A stretch of DNA of 64,000 nt from NCBI GenBank assembly GCA_965216035.1, contig CBDCFM010000016.1, positions 1 to 64,000 on the forward strand, read 5' to 3'. The notes beneath the pieces are model-generated. The model was not told the DNA's origin. It worked only from the letters and a program-made list of their open reading frames with translations, and made no database searches. The position numbers and the translations under genes were made by a program. Below, piece after piece: positions 42,599 through 52,361 of the stretch (its first letter is position 1; each line of letters opens with the position of its first letter). This DNA is from G963664115 sp965216035. GTDB taxonomy: Bacteria > Acidobacteriota > Terriglobia > 20CM-2-55-15.

Positions 42599-43378
42599 AT
42601 GATTCAACCCGCGTCCATGGCCTCGCTCTGTGCGCAAACGCCGGTAGTCATTTTGGCGGGAGGCAAGGGATCCCGACTGCTGCCTTACACAACCTCCTTG
42701 CCTAAACCGCTGATGCCGGTCGGAAACTACCCGATCCTTGAGATCCTCCTGAAACAGCTCGCTACACAGGGGTTTCGAGACGTCACGTTGGCTGTGGGCC
42801 ATCTGGCCGGACTCATCCAGGCATACTTCAAGGACGGCCAGGACCTGGGTCTGGATATATCCTACGCCTACGAGTCGACACCTCTAGGAACGGCGGGTCC
42901 GCTGTCTCGCCTGCCCCGATTCAATCGGAGCATCCTGGTCCTGAATGGCGACGTGCTGACCGATGTCAACTTCGGTCAGATAGTGCGGCACCACCACAGA
43001 AATGAAGCAACCGCTACGATTGGCATGACGTTGCGAACCGAATGCGTGGACTTCGGTGTGATCGAAGCGGGATCCGACGGCTGCATCGTCAGTTTTCAGG
43101 AAAAGCCGAAGATGGAGTACCTGGTGAGCATGGGAATCTATGCATTCACGCCCCAGGTGATCGAATTCATTCCTAAATCCACCCGCTTCGACTTTCCCGA
43201 TCTCCTTGACAGACTCCTGGACCACGACGCAAAAGTGATTGGTTATCATAGCGAAGCCTACTGGATGGATGTGGGCCGCCCGGCGGACTACGAGAAGGCG
43301 AACGAAGACTTCCCGCTGAAGGAACATCAGTTTCTGGAACCCTATGTGGAATACGAGGCTATCGGAACTCGAGTTTGA
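42599..43378 (+). CDS. Sugar-phosphate nucleotidylyltransferase
   Basis: 259 residues, GT-A-like fold. Signature VVILAGGKGSRLLPYTTSLPKPLMPVGN gives the NTP site, then LVLNGDVLTDVNF (metal-binding Asp) and IGMTLRTECVDFGVIE. It makes an NDP-activated sugar (heptose, mannose or glucose type cannot be told). The first ATG at 42599 is used; another lies six codons later. The next gene starts 35 bp before its stop. Confidence 0.87.
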   Translation: MIQPASMASLCAQTPVVILAGGKGSRLLPYTTSLPKPLMPVGNYPILEILLKQLATQGFRDVTLAVGHLAGLIQAYFKDGQDLGLDISYAYESTPLGTAGPLSRLPRFNRSILVLNGDVLTDVNFGQIVRHHHRNEATATIGMTLRTECVDFGVIEAGSDGCIVSFQEKPKMEYLVSMGIYAFTPQVIEFIPKSTRFDFPDLLDRLLDHDAKVIGYHSEAYWMDVGRPADYEKANEDFPLKEHQFLEPYVEYEAIGTRV

Positions 43379-44504
43379 CGGGAACGAACTGGCGGCATCG
43401 CTCGGTGCGCTCGAGTCCGGTTGGATAAGCGCGGGTCCGCGGACTGAGGCCTTCGAGGAAGCCTTCGCGCGGGTGGCCGGCACGACCCATGCTGTCGCGG
43501 TATCGAACGGGACTGCCGCTCTGATACTGGCGCTTAAAGCTGTTGGCATCGGCCCGGATGACGAAGTCCTGTGCCCTTCTCTGACGTTTGCTGCTACCGC
43601 CTCAGCGATCGTTCACTGCGGGGCGACACCGGTATTCGTCGACATTGCCAGCCTCGAGGATCCTACGATGGATCCCGACGACGCGGCCCGAAAGATCACC
43701 CCGAACACCCGGGCTCTCCTTCCGGTTCACTACGCCGGCATTCCGTGCCGTATGGAGGCACTGGAAGCACTGGCGCGTGACCACGATCTCGTCATTGTCG
43801 AAGACGCCGCTCATGCGCCGGGTGCGTCCTATGGCGGACGGCCGGCAGGCAGCCTGGGAACCGCAGGGTGCTTCAGCCTCTTCGGAAACAAGAACATCAC
43901 CACGGCCGAAGGTGGCCTCGTAACCACCAACGATCCAGCAGTGGCTGAAAAAGTACGACTCCTTCGAAGCCATGGCATGGCATCGTGCGATGGCACGACA
44001 TCGTCGAGTTGGGATAAAGGAAGCGGACGCCATCCACACTACGACGTCGTGGAAATTGGCTTCAACTTTCGCTTCGATGACATCCGCGCATCGATCGGCC
44101 TGGCCCAGCTCCGCAAACTGGACGACATCAACTGCCGCCGCGGAACTCTGGCCTCCTGTTACAACGCGCGCATCCGAACCGAGTTACCCGATCTCGTACT
44201 GCCCCTCGCGTCCGTCACCCCGGAGCGAAACCCCGCTTACCACATCTACCCGATTATCCTGGCGAGTGCGGACGAACGGGACCGTATGGAAAACCGACTC
44301 ACAGAGGCTGGAATCCAGACCAGCCTCCACTATCGTCCGGCCCACCAATTGTCTGCATTTCGAAGGCTTTTCCCCGACGTGAGCCTACCGCAGACCGAGT
44401 TGTACGGAGCGCGCGAATTGACACTACCTCTCTACCCTTCGATGCTCCCCGCTCAGATTGACATGATCGTGGACTCCATGATCCACTCCTACACGCATAT
44501 ATGA
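43344..44504 (+). CDS. DegT/DnrJ/EryC1/StrS-family aminotransferase
   Basis: 386-residue PLP enzyme that aminates an NDP-keto-sugar. Key features: VSNGTAALILALKAVGIG, IVEDAAHAPGASYGG, and the Schiff-base lysine in FSLFGNKNITTAEGG. C-terminal YHIYPIIL and LHYRPAHQLSAF contact the sugar-phosphate. The start overlaps the upstream nucleotidyltransferase by 35 bp. Indicates an amino sugar in the surface glycan. Confidence 0.9.
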   Translation: MWNTRLSELEFDGNELAASLGALESGWISAGPRTEAFEEAFARVAGTTHAVAVSNGTAALILALKAVGIGPDDEVLCPSLTFAATASAIVHCGATPVFVDIASLEDPTMDPDDAARKITPNTRALLPVHYAGIPCRMEALEALARDHDLVIVEDAAHAPGASYGGRPAGSLGTAGCFSLFGNKNITTAEGGLVTTNDPAVAEKVRLLRSHGMASCDGTTSSSWDKGSGRHPHYDVVEIGFNFRFDDIRASIGLAQLRKLDDINCRRGTLASCYNARIRTELPDLVLPLASVTPERNPAYHIYPIILASADERDRMENRLTEAGIQTSLHYRPAHQLSAFRRLFPDVSLPQTELYGARELTLPLYPSMLPAQIDMIVDSMIHSYTHI

Positions 44505-44681
44505 TCAGCAATCAGCTTCGATCGTTGAAACAGACGACTTAATCCCCGATTTCGCACTGACATGAGTTCTGAACGTTGTCTCAGCCGTGGAGAAGCAGAC
44601 TGACTCGACAACAACCTTCATGTGAGCCGGCTGTGTTCGCAGGCGTTCGGCTCCGAGACCGACCAAGGACAAAGAGGCGTA

Positions 44682-45536
44682 ATGTCAGAGAGTTTCCTAA
44701 AACTCGCAAAAACAGCGATTCGAGATTATCGACAAAAACGGTTCCGCAGCAGGCAGCCTTTAAAGAGTTACACGAGCGGTTTGAATGAGATCCAGTACGT
44801 CGATCCGTTGAGCGACGCAGATTTGGTCAGACTCAACAAAATGTTGCAATGGAGTTGCTTCACAGTGGATCGTCACGGCAGGCGGTTCGGCAACGCGACA
44901 TCGACAGCGAAACGCAACGACCCGGAAATCATTCCCGACAGGCGCACCCTTCTGCTCCATGAAAGATTCGACCTGGGGGGCAAACACGTTCTGGAAATCG
45001 GCTGTTTGGAAGGTATCCACACCATCGGCCTGACCCGGATTGCGAAGAAGGTGACGGCGATCGACGCGAGAGTCGAAAACGTTGTCAGGACCATTGTCCG
45101 ATGTGCCTTCTTCGGGTGTAATCCGACGGTCTTGAAATGCGATCTAGATCAGGAACCGCTGCCTGTCGGTTTACTCCAGGCCGACGTCGCCTATCACGTC
45201 GGCGTTTTGTATCACCTCAAGGATCCAATTCGTCACCTGAAAGCTTTAGGTGATTTCATCGGCCAGGGCATCTTGCTCGACACTCACTACGCTTTGGACA
45301 ATGAAACCGATCGGAGCTACGAAGTGTTCGGTCGGCGCATTCCGTACAAGAGGTATGTGGAAGCCGGCTACTCCGATCCTTTTTCAGGTATGTCCGCGGA
45401 TTCGAAGTGGCTCCGTTTGGGAAACATCGTAGACACTCTGAGAGCTGCGGGGTTCCCCAGCGTAGACCTGATCGAGGAACGGCAAGAGCGAAACGGCCCT
45501 CGAATCTTGCTGATCGCCGAAAGAACACCGAAGTAA
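44682..45536 (+). CDS. Class I SAM-dependent methyltransferase
   Basis: 284 residues from the ATG at 44682, which has an AGAGG just before it (the open frame extends 20 codons further upstream). SAM-binding motif I is HVLEIGCLEGIHTIGL, motif II VTAIDARVENVVR, and YHVGVLYHLKDPIRHLKALGDF is the DUF1698/CmoB-like portion. The N-terminal helix ALKTAIRDYRQKRFRSRQPL-type is basic. Acceptor unknown; context suggests a sugar or glycolipid. Confidence 0.8.
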   Translation: MSESFLKLAKTAIRDYRQKRFRSRQPLKSYTSGLNEIQYVDPLSDADLVRLNKMLQWSCFTVDRHGRRFGNATSTAKRNDPEIIPDRRTLLLHERFDLGGKHVLEIGCLEGIHTIGLTRIAKKVTAIDARVENVVRTIVRCAFFGCNPTVLKCDLDQEPLPVGLLQADVAYHVGVLYHLKDPIRHLKALGDFIGQGILLDTHYALDNETDRSYEVFGRRIPYKRYVEAGYSDPFSGMSADSKWLRLGNIVDTLRAAGFPSVDLIEERQERNGPRILLIAERTPK

Positions 45537-45554
45537 AAGCACCTCAGGTCGGGC

Positions 45555-45916
45555 TAGCAGCCCGTGGCAGAAGTCCCGAGGGCCCCGCGCAGGGGTCTTC
45601 GGGTTGCGGGCGCGAAGTGAGGAGCGGGCACCGAGGTTTGAAACCGAGGCCGCGGGCGCCGTCTTTTCATCGAGACCGGCCTTACCAATGCCGGACAAAG
45701 CCTGCGGGGCACCTGCGGCCTCCGTTTGATACGTCGGTGGCCCCCCTGCGCCCGAAGGGTTACGGCGAAACGGGGCCGTCTTCGTTGTCGCCGACTCCTC
45801 CCAATGAATGCGCATTGTCTCCTCTTCGCGGCTTCGGGCCGGCGCTTCGTCGTCTCCTAGAATCCGGCCTCGTTTGGCCGTAACGCGGCCCTCGGGACTT
45901 CTGCCACGGGCTGCTG
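45555..45916 (+). repeat. MITE-like repeat family 1, copy C
   Basis: 362 bp, the longest copy, with an additional internal block (GGCTTCGGGCCGGCGCTTCG) near the right end. Left TA is present, right is TG. Same orientation as copy B. A plus-strand frame continuing through it is a by-product of the sequence. Confidence 0.82.
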
Positions 45917-46026
45917 GAGGCGGGCGAAGCCGGCAGGTATCTGGGAGACCTCGATAGGTCTCTCCCCGAATTCCTTTGTCCGACTACACCCTGTGCCCAC
46001 TAAGAAGCTGAAATCGTATTGCCCAT
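45917..46026. other. Intergenic stretch between two repeats
   Basis: About 110 bp including a hairpin GGGAGACCT/AGGTCTC-T-CCC (45943-45967, one bulge) without a U-run, possibly a terminator of the methyltransferase gene. No gene. Confidence 0.35.
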
Positions 46027-46074
46027 TAGCAGGATCCTGAAAAAGCCATCCATGACTTTTTCAGCAGCCTGCTA
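46027..46074. repeat. Minimal hairpin of repeat family 2, overlapping a gene end
   Basis: 48 bp between TA dinucleotides: GCAGG-ATC-CTGAAAAAG, 10 bp, CTTTTTCAG-CAG-CCTGC. It consists of just the two inverted ends of the family found at 12.5 kb. The minus-strand methyltransferase stops inside it (TGA, complement of 46061-46063), its last residues LAGC* being coded by the repeat. Confidence 0.8.
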
Positions 46075-47074
46075 GACGCCGCACTATGCCCATGGGTACA
46101 CGACCCAGGCTCCTGACGACACGGTTCTGACGCACAAAATACTGCCATGCCCGGGCGTCGAGCGCGCGTATTCGATTCCACCACTCGCGATAGTCACTGC
46201 TTCTGTTGAGTTCCGGACCCCTTTCGCCTCGTGTGCGCCGCATTAGGGAGCGCAGGGAAATTGGATGCATCGGTGGCTCATGCCGCTCTATATCAATCGC
46301 CGTCAGCCCGGCAGCGTCGCCTGCCAAGCTCAATGCAGCCGACGAGAAGTGATAGAGATGCGCAATGTGCAGTGCCTCGATTGACCGATAATCCAAAACG
46401 CTTGGAACATCTATGTAGACGACTCCTCGCTGCGATAGAAATCCTGAAAGGCGCCGCAGAAAGGTAACCGGATTACTGACGTGCTCCAGGACATGATTCA
46501 CAATGATCAAGTCGTAGGCAGTCGCCGTGGACTCGGGAAGCTGATCCAGGTGTTCGAATATAGTGCAGCCCGCATAGCTTCTAGCAAATGAAGAAAAGTT
46601 GATGTCAGGTTCGATACCCAACAAAGCCAAATCCTGCGAGCGCTTCCCGATTTCTCTTAATATGCTGCCCTCCGCGCATCCTACATCTAAAATACGCATG
46701 CCCTCATGTCGAAGAGCCATCCTCTCCAGGTAATCTACAGTGTGTTTTGCACGCTCGTATTTCCCGTATCGACGAATATATTCGATCGTCGGCGCAGACG
46801 CGTTCTGGTAGTAGTTGCGATAGAACCTCAGGTAGAAGTCATTCAGTGCCGCCTCGGTGGGTTGTGGATTCGTCAATACGAACCCACAGCCGATACACCC
46901 CACAGTGCGGACACCCATGCGATATCGATCTTTACTTGAAAGGTCCTCGAAATCGTGTCCGTTGCAGATCGGACAGGGTATTTCCTTCTTTTCCAATGCC
47001 GCGTAGTAAACGCCGCCTTCATGCACGGGGATGATCCAGTTCGCGTACCAGCGCCCGATGTAAGAATGCCGCAT
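46061..47074 (-). CDS. SAM-dependent methyltransferase with N-terminal zinc-finger-like domain
   Basis: 337 residues. N-terminal CPICNGHDFEDL ... TVGCIGCGFVLTNPQP is the four-cysteine module typical of sugar C-/O-methyltransferases. Motif I is ILDVGCAEGSILREIGK, then IEPDINFSSFAR, LIIVNHVLEHVSNPVTFLRRL, and a C-terminal helical domain. The start overlaps the flippase end by 56 bp. In a glycan locus it likely methylates a nucleotide sugar or polysaccharide. The last codons derive from a repeat. Confidence 0.83.
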   Translation of the reverse strand: MRHSYIGRWYANWIIPVHEGGVYYAALEKKEIPCPICNGHDFEDLSSKDRYRMGVRTVGCIGCGFVLTNPQPTEAALNDFYLRFYRNYYQNASAPTIEYIRRYGKYERAKHTVDYLERMALRHEGMRILDVGCAEGSILREIGKRSQDLALLGIEPDINFSSFARSYAGCTIFEHLDQLPESTATAYDLIIVNHVLEHVSNPVTFLRRLSGFLSQRGVVYIDVPSVLDYRSIEALHIAHLYHFSSAALSLAGDAAGLTAIDIERHEPPMHPISLRSLMRRTRGERGPELNRSSDYREWWNRIRALDARAWQYFVRQNRVVRSLGRVPMGIVRRLAGC

Positions 47075-47923
47075 TGAAGATCTGGTAAAACGCTATTCCC
47101 AGGGCTATGCCGTAAACTCCCAGCTGGAAGAATCCGGCCGCCTTCACCAAGATACTCAGCCCGAAGCCTATCAGCGCGATCCCTGTCACTACCCTCGTTG
47201 CCCCCATTGCATTGAGACCTGCAGCCGAAAGCTGCCCAGCCACGCCACCCAGCAGCATGCCTCCGAGCACCACCATTATCCCCCACAAGATGGTTATATT
47301 TTGTTCATAAACTTGGCCGTATCTAAGGGCGAAATCCAGCAGATCCCTGCCAAAGACTACGAAACCTGTAAATATCGAAAATGCGATCGCGACTACCCAC
47401 GCCAGTCGGACTTTGTATCCGCGCCAGAGGGCCGCAAATTCTCGCCCGCCAACATACTTGGCCGCCCGCGGTACGAACGGACTTGCCACAGCTCTGTCGC
47501 TCACCTGAAGGGCAGCCGCATAAACTTGATGCCCGAATGCGAGTAGTGATAGCGCACCGGTCGGTGCCAAAGATGCGAGATACCGATCAATGATCGGGCC
47601 CAGTTTGAATACGGTTGAACCCAGCAATAATGGCTTCATCCGCGCCCATGCAGCCGAAAAAAGAGGCTCCGAATCACGAACGGCCCGATACCGGCCAATT
47701 CCCGGTAGCAGAAGAACAGTCTGTATCGCGGTCCTCAGCACGCTTGACCATGCAACTGCCCAGATTCCGTATTTCGGCAAAGCCCAGACTATGCCAATCA
47801 GCATCGTGACGGTTCCAAGCATGGCGGCAACCTGCACCCAGTAAAATCTTTGCCTGGCATGATAGGCCGCCCCCAAAACCACTGACAAGGCCATGAAAAC
47901 TATACTGGGGAGCTGAACTCGAG
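47019..47923 (-). pseudogene. MurJ/MviN-like flippase, 3' part (broken by IS)
   Basis: C-terminal 300 or so codons of a polytopic membrane flippase, starting at TRVQLPSIVFMALSVVLGAAYHARQRFYW. Segments such as AWARMKPLLLGSTVFKLGPIIDRYLASLAPTGALSLLAFGHQVYAA are typical of MurJ/Wzx-type. The 5' part (51970-52330) lies beyond the insertion. Deleting the element and one 9-bp duplicate joins the parts in frame (422 codons). At present an open frame fuses 32 residues read out of the IS end to this segment (from 48020). Confidence 0.85.
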
Positions 47924-47932
47924 TCAGCCCGA
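47924..47932. repeat. Target-site duplication (left), TCAGCCCGA
   Basis: Nine bases identical to those at 51970-51978 on the other side of the element. Confidence 0.9.
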
Positions 47933-49051
47933 GAGTTATAACCGAATCTGGTGTTTGAGGGATTGAAGAAAAGCGGCGTATCTGGTTGATTAGTTGTTTA
48001 CGAGACTTCAAAGCAACCAAAGGAGATACGCCACTATGAGTAAGAGTATCGTTATTGAACTGGAAGATCGAGAAGCGATTGCAGACCCAGTGACCGACCT
48101 GCTACGAGCCGGGACGCAAGAGCTGATCCAACGCGCTGTGGAAGCCGAACTGTCCGAACTGCTATCCCAGCACGGCGATCGGCGAACCGAGACGGGGAAG
48201 GCTGGAGTGGTGCGCAACGGTTATCTGCCTGAACGCGAGCTGCAGACCGGCCTGGGTCCGGTAACGGTGCAAATCCCGAAGGTTCGCGCCAAGACGGGCG
48301 AAGCTGTGACGTTCCGCTCGGCCCTGGTACCCCCCTACATTCGGAAGACGCAGTCGATGGAAGCCGCCGTGCCGTGGTTGTATTTGAAAGGCGTCTCCAG
48401 TGGCGAGATGGGTGAGGCCCTGAAAGTTCTTGTCGGTCCGAAGGCGCAGGGCTTGTCAGCGAGCACGGTATCGCGCTTGAAACGGGTCTGGGCTGAAGAG
48501 TACCGCATCGGGTGCGACCAGCGTTTGGACGCCGACCGCTGGGTCTATGTCTGGGCCGACGGTATCTACAGCGGACTTCGAGCTGAACAAACCAAGTTGT
48601 GTGCGTTGGTCGTGATCGGCGTGAATGAACGCGGAGAGAAGCGTTTTCTGGCGATCGAAGACGGTGTACGGGAATCGACACAGAGTTGGCGTGAGGTCTT
48701 GTTGAAGCTGAAGTCCCGAGGGATGAATATTCCGAAGTTGGCCATCGGTGACGGGGCGATGGGGTTCTGGGCCGCACTGGAGGAAATCTATCCCGAGACA
48801 CACCAACAACGCTGCTGGATGCACAAGACCATGAATGTGCTCAACTGCTTCGCTTTGACAACGTAAAAAGGACCCACCCCGATCGAGTAAAAGGGACCCA
48901 CCCCCTGGTTAATGGTTTGTAAGCGATTCCGCCGTCGAGGCTGTGGGAAGTGTGGGAGCCGAAGGCTTCCAAGCCACCGTGGGAGCGCGCTGGCTTTGCA
49001 GCGGGTTCCCATGGGGGCGGCACTTTCCACAGCCCGCCGCGCCCGCGGTTT

Positions 49052-49843
49052 TCACGCGGATCCTCCGGCGGACCGGGGTTTGTTCTTCCGTTTGCTAGCG
49101 GCGCCGAGACTGTCGGTAAACCGGATACTTTCCCACTCGAACTGGTGAATGGCGCAGTGATGGGTCAGCCGGTCCAGCAGGGCTGTGGTCAGTGCGGCGT
49201 CACCGAAGACGCTGGTCCACTGTGCAAACGGCAAGTTCGATGTGACGATCAGCGAACCCTTTTCGTAGCGGTCCGAGAAGACCTGAAACAGCAACTGCGC
49301 CCCCTCGGCCGAGAACGGGATATAGCCGACTTCGTCCACGATGAGCAGCTCGAAGCGGGACAACTTCGCCAGGTGCCGCTTTAGTTGCCGTTCCTCGCGC
49401 GACTCGATCAAGGTGTTGACCAGCCCGGCTGCCGTGGTGAACCCGACGCGGTAGCCCCTCCGGCAGGCTTCCACACCCAGCACCGTGGCGGCATGGGTTT
49501 TACCGGTTCCGTGCTTGCCCAACAGGACGACGTTCTCGTGCCGGGTAATGTAGCCGCACTCGGCATAGTCGCGAACCTGGACCGCATCGAGCACTGGCCA
49601 CTTCTTCAGGTCCGTGGTCTCCAGGGTCTTGAGCAGTGGGAACCGGGCCTCCCGCAGTCGACGCTGGACCTGATTGGCTTGCCGCTGCTCCAGCTCGCGG
49701 CTGGCCAGAGCCAATAGAAAGCCGGTGTGCCCCTCGCCGGCCTCTTTAGCCTGTCGGGCGTGTTCCCGCCACTCCCGCACCATGGCCGGAAGCCGGAGTT
49801 GCCGCAGTGCGTCGTCGAGAACGATCTCCTGACCCGGACTCAT
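49052..49843 (-). CDS. istB: IS21-family helper ATPase IstB
   Basis: 263 residues. Walker A is GKHGTGKTHAA, Walker B ELLIVDEVGYIPFSAEGA, and there is a sensor-type segment SLIVTSNLPFAQW with RLTHHC; it resembles DnaC/IstB ATPases. It delivers target DNA to IstA. Last gene of the element, about 130 bp downstream of istA. Confidence 0.94.
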   Translation of the reverse strand: MSPGQEIVLDDALRQLRLPAMVREWREHARQAKEAGEGHTGFLLALASRELEQRQANQVQRRLREARFPLLKTLETTDLKKWPVLDAVQVRDYAECGYITRHENVVLLGKHGTGKTHAATVLGVEACRRGYRVGFTTAAGLVNTLIESREERQLKRHLAKLSRFELLIVDEVGYIPFSAEGAQLLFQVFSDRYEKGSLIVTSNLPFAQWTSVFGDAALTTALLDRLTHHCAIHQFEWESIRFTDSLGAASKRKNKPRSAGGSA

Positions 49844-49970
49844 CGCACACCCCCAGCCAGGAGACGGTCATATTGATCCAGATCGGCCCGGGCGATCGTC
49901 AGATCGGTGATACCGGGCATCAACCCGGACTCGAGCGGTGCATGGGATCGAGTCGGCGTGTCCTCCCGCA

Positions 49971-51371
49971 TCAGAATGTGCCGCACCGCTTCCACTCGAT
50001 ACAGTGGGCATCGAGCGCTTCCTGGATGGCCGATGACACCCGATCCAGATCCCAGTCCTGGTGGAGTTGCAGGATGCCGATGAACTCCCGGGTGCCCCGG
50101 CTGTATCCATGCCGATCCCGCAACCGCTCCAGCGCGGTCTCATATTGGGTCGGCCATTGATCCCGCCACTGCCGGATCGGCCGGGCGCTCTCAAACGAGG
50201 CCACCTTCCGCCGGATCAACTCCAGGTAGTGCAACGGATCAATCCGCCAGTCGCTATGACCGAAGGCGCGGTCATGTTCGGCCACCTTCTTCTGGTCCGC
50301 GTAAAAGCTCACCCGGTCACAGCCGATATGGGCCCAGAGCCGGCGTCCCACATATGCGGTCGGCACCGAATACCGGTTCTGATCCACCTGGGCCGTCTGG
50401 TACGGGCTGATCCGCACACCCACCACCTTCGTGTTCTCGAATCGGGTGCCCGGCAGCGCCAGCAGGTACGCGCGTTCTGCTCCATGGCGTTCCCCGATCG
50501 TCCGATCGTCGGACCGGCCGCCGATCCTCCGCTGGTTGTCGGCGCCGCAGCGTTCCAGCAACTGCGCGTTCAACTCGTCGAAGTCGGTCACCTCGGGAAC
50601 CGGCACCAGGAAGTTTCTCCGTGCGAAGCCGACCAGTCCCTCGACCCCGCCTTTCTCCTGGCCCCGCGCCGGATTGCAGAACCGTGCTTCAAACGTGTAG
50701 TGCGCCCGAAACGCTGTGAACCGCGTCTGTTCAACCCGACCCTTCCCACGCAGAATCTGTTTCACGGCGGTTTTCAGGTTATCGAACACTAACGTCGGGA
50801 AGACGCCTCCGTACCAGTCGAACCCACGGATTTGACCGTCCAGGAACATCTCCTGCCGTTCCCACGGATAGGCCCGCACAAACGCCTTGCCCGAGTACCG
50901 AGATCTCATGCAGAACAACTTGACCTGACGGTCTTGACCGTTCATCCGGACCCAGGCCGTACCCCAGTCCACCTCGGCTTCACGGGCGTGTTCCGGGTCC
51001 AACGGCACCACAGCACCGGTCTGGTTCCAGCCCAACCGTGTCTTCCGTTCCCGAACCCAGCGGCGTACCGTCGGCTCGGCTCCGATAAATTCATGCTCCT
51101 CCACCAGACGTTGCCACACCCGGTGCGCGGTGTGGCGTTGCTTGACTGGCTGGTCCCGGTCCGCCTGGAGCCAGGCATCTACGATCCCGGCGACCGGGTC
51201 CATCACCGGACAGGCTGGCTCCTTCTCTCGCCGATACTTGGGCTCCTGTCCGGCCAATACTTTCCGGACCGTCCGTCGCGTGTGCCCGGTCTCCCGGGCG
51301 ATCTGTCGAATGCTTTTCTTGTAAACCCGATGTGCAGTTCTGATCAACTCGTACTGATCCATTCCTATCAA
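49971..51371 (-). CDS. istA: IS21-family transposase IstA
   Basis: 466 residues. N-terminal helix-turn-helix KKSIRQIARETGHTRRTVRKVL, a second one in HRVWQRLVEEHEFIGAEPTVRRWVRERK, then the rve/DDE core: EAEVDWGTAWVRM, VFDNLKTAVKQ and GGVEGLVGFARRNF for the final Glu. The start is the ATG at 51371, with MIGMDQYELIR as the N-terminus; ATG three codons later is possible. Confidence 0.93.
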   Translation of the reverse strand: MIGMDQYELIRTAHRVYKKSIRQIARETGHTRRTVRKVLAGQEPKYRREKEPACPVMDPVAGIVDAWLQADRDQPVKQRHTAHRVWQRLVEEHEFIGAEPTVRRWVRERKTRLGWNQTGAVVPLDPEHAREAEVDWGTAWVRMNGQDRQVKLFCMRSRYSGKAFVRAYPWERQEMFLDGQIRGFDWYGGVFPTLVFDNLKTAVKQILRGKGRVEQTRFTAFRAHYTFEARFCNPARGQEKGGVEGLVGFARRNFLVPVPEVTDFDELNAQLLERCGADNQRRIGGRSDDRTIGERHGAERAYLLALPGTRFENTKVVGVRISPYQTAQVDQNRYSVPTAYVGRRLWAHIGCDRVSFYADQKKVAEHDRAFGHSDWRIDPLHYLELIRRKVASFESARPIRQWRDQWPTQYETALERLRDRHGYSRGTREFIGILQLHQDWDLDRVSSAIQEALDAHCIEWKRCGTF

Positions 51372-51969
51372 TCCTCACCTCCCACTCGCGTGCCTGTTCA
51401 TCCAGTTCACGCTTCGGGGGAGGCTATCAGGGGTGGGTCCCTTTTCCTCGATCAGAGCCCCGTTTGGTGGGTCCCTTTTACGTTATCGAAATCAACTGCT
51501 TACCCAAGTCGGTCCAGGCGAAAGCGAAACAGGCACTGCACGCGATCTGGAAGGCTGAGACACACGCAGATGCCGAGAAGGCATTCGATCTGTTCATTGA
51601 AACCTATGAGCCGAAGTATCCGAAAGCCACTGTCTGCCTGCAGAAAGACAGAGAAGAACTGCTGGCCTTTTACGGCTTTCCGGCCAAGCACTGGCAGAGC
51701 ATCCGAACGACTAATCCCATTGAATCGACCTTTGCCACCATTCGACACCGAACCAAGCGATCCAGAGGCTGCCTGACACGGGATGGAATGCTGCACATGA
51801 TGTTCAAGCTGGGTCAGTGCGCTGAGAAGAACTGGCGACGATTACGAGGATTCGATGATCTGGTCAAGGTGATTACTGGAGTGAAATTTAACGATGGAAT
51901 CGAAGTGACAAAGCTCGATCAGACCGCCGCTTGAATCAATCTCCTAAACACCACTTTTGACAATAACTC

Positions 51970-51978
51970 TCAGCCCGA
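51970..51978. repeat. Target-site duplication (right), TCAGCCCGA
   Basis: Second copy of the 9-bp duplication around the IS256-type element. Confidence 0.9.
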
Positions 51979-52330
51979 TCGCCAGACTCTGAGTGGTATC
52001 GGTAAAACCAGGGAACAACAGCGGCACCCAATAAGGAGCGAGAAAGTAGAGCAGGGCGCAAAGGCTCAGGAGAGTCAGGCCGACGACCGTAAAGAAGCCC
52101 CATGCATCCTGACTGAACCGCTCGGGATCAGTTACTGCAAGCAGTGGCACCAGGACAGGGTTCAAAGAGGCGGTCATGATAGCGAGCAATGTCAAAGGAA
52201 TTGTCTGGCTTGCGAAGAACGCGTCCAGCTCAAAACTTAGCCCAACCTCAACCAAGATGTACCATTGCACGATGACGGTGATAACGATGTTGCTGACCGC
52301 TATGCTCCCGAGCGAGATGGTTAGACGCAT
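51970..52330 (-). pseudogene. MurJ/MviN-like flippase, 5' part (broken by IS)
   Basis: The first 120 codons of the flippase: RLTISLGSIAVSNIVITVIVQWYILVEVG and FFASQTIPLTLLAIMTASLNPVLVPLLAV are the first membrane helices. The open frame carries on for eight codons into the IS end. The gene starts 31 bp after the upstream glycosyltransferase, so it was the middle gene of an operon of GT, GT, flippase and methyltransferase. Loss of the flippase and probable polarity on the methyltransferase are expected. Confidence 0.85.
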
Positions 52331-52361
52331 GTCATCGTGAACTCTATGGCTGTTTCTCTTT

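Larger units (their letters stand above)
48851..51491 (-). mobile_element. IS21-family insertion sequence (2641 bp)
   Basis: Located between two copies of TCAACTGCTT (48841-48850 and 51492-51501). Both ends have the same block: (T/C)GA(C/T)AACGTAAAA, a GGGACCCACC sequence, and a second GGGACCCACC inside, typical multiple transposase-binding repeats of this family. Contains istA and istB on the minus strand. No duplication or frameshift seen in its genes, so probably active. Confidence 0.9.
48036..51934 (+). pseudogene. IS256 transposase interrupted by IS21-type element
   Basis: The 5' part (48036-48850) ends at MNVLNC and continues only three residues into the IS21-type end. The 3' part (51502-51934) resumes at LPKSVQAKAKQ and runs to the normal C-terminus. 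Together 815 + 433 = 1248 nt, exactly the length of the intact gene in copy 2. DDE residues D175 and D239 are in the 5' part, E346 in the 3' part. It cannot move on its own. Confidence 0.9.
47933..51969 (+). mobile_element. IS256-family element, copy 3, carrying a nested IS21-type element
   Basis: Same element as copies 1 and 2 but in the opposite orientation, with both terminal inverted repeats and perfect 9-bp flanking duplication. Total 4037 bp, of which the IS21-type insert and one 10-bp duplicate take 2651; the remainder is 1386 bp, equal to the complete copy. It has split the flippase gene. Confidence 0.93.
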
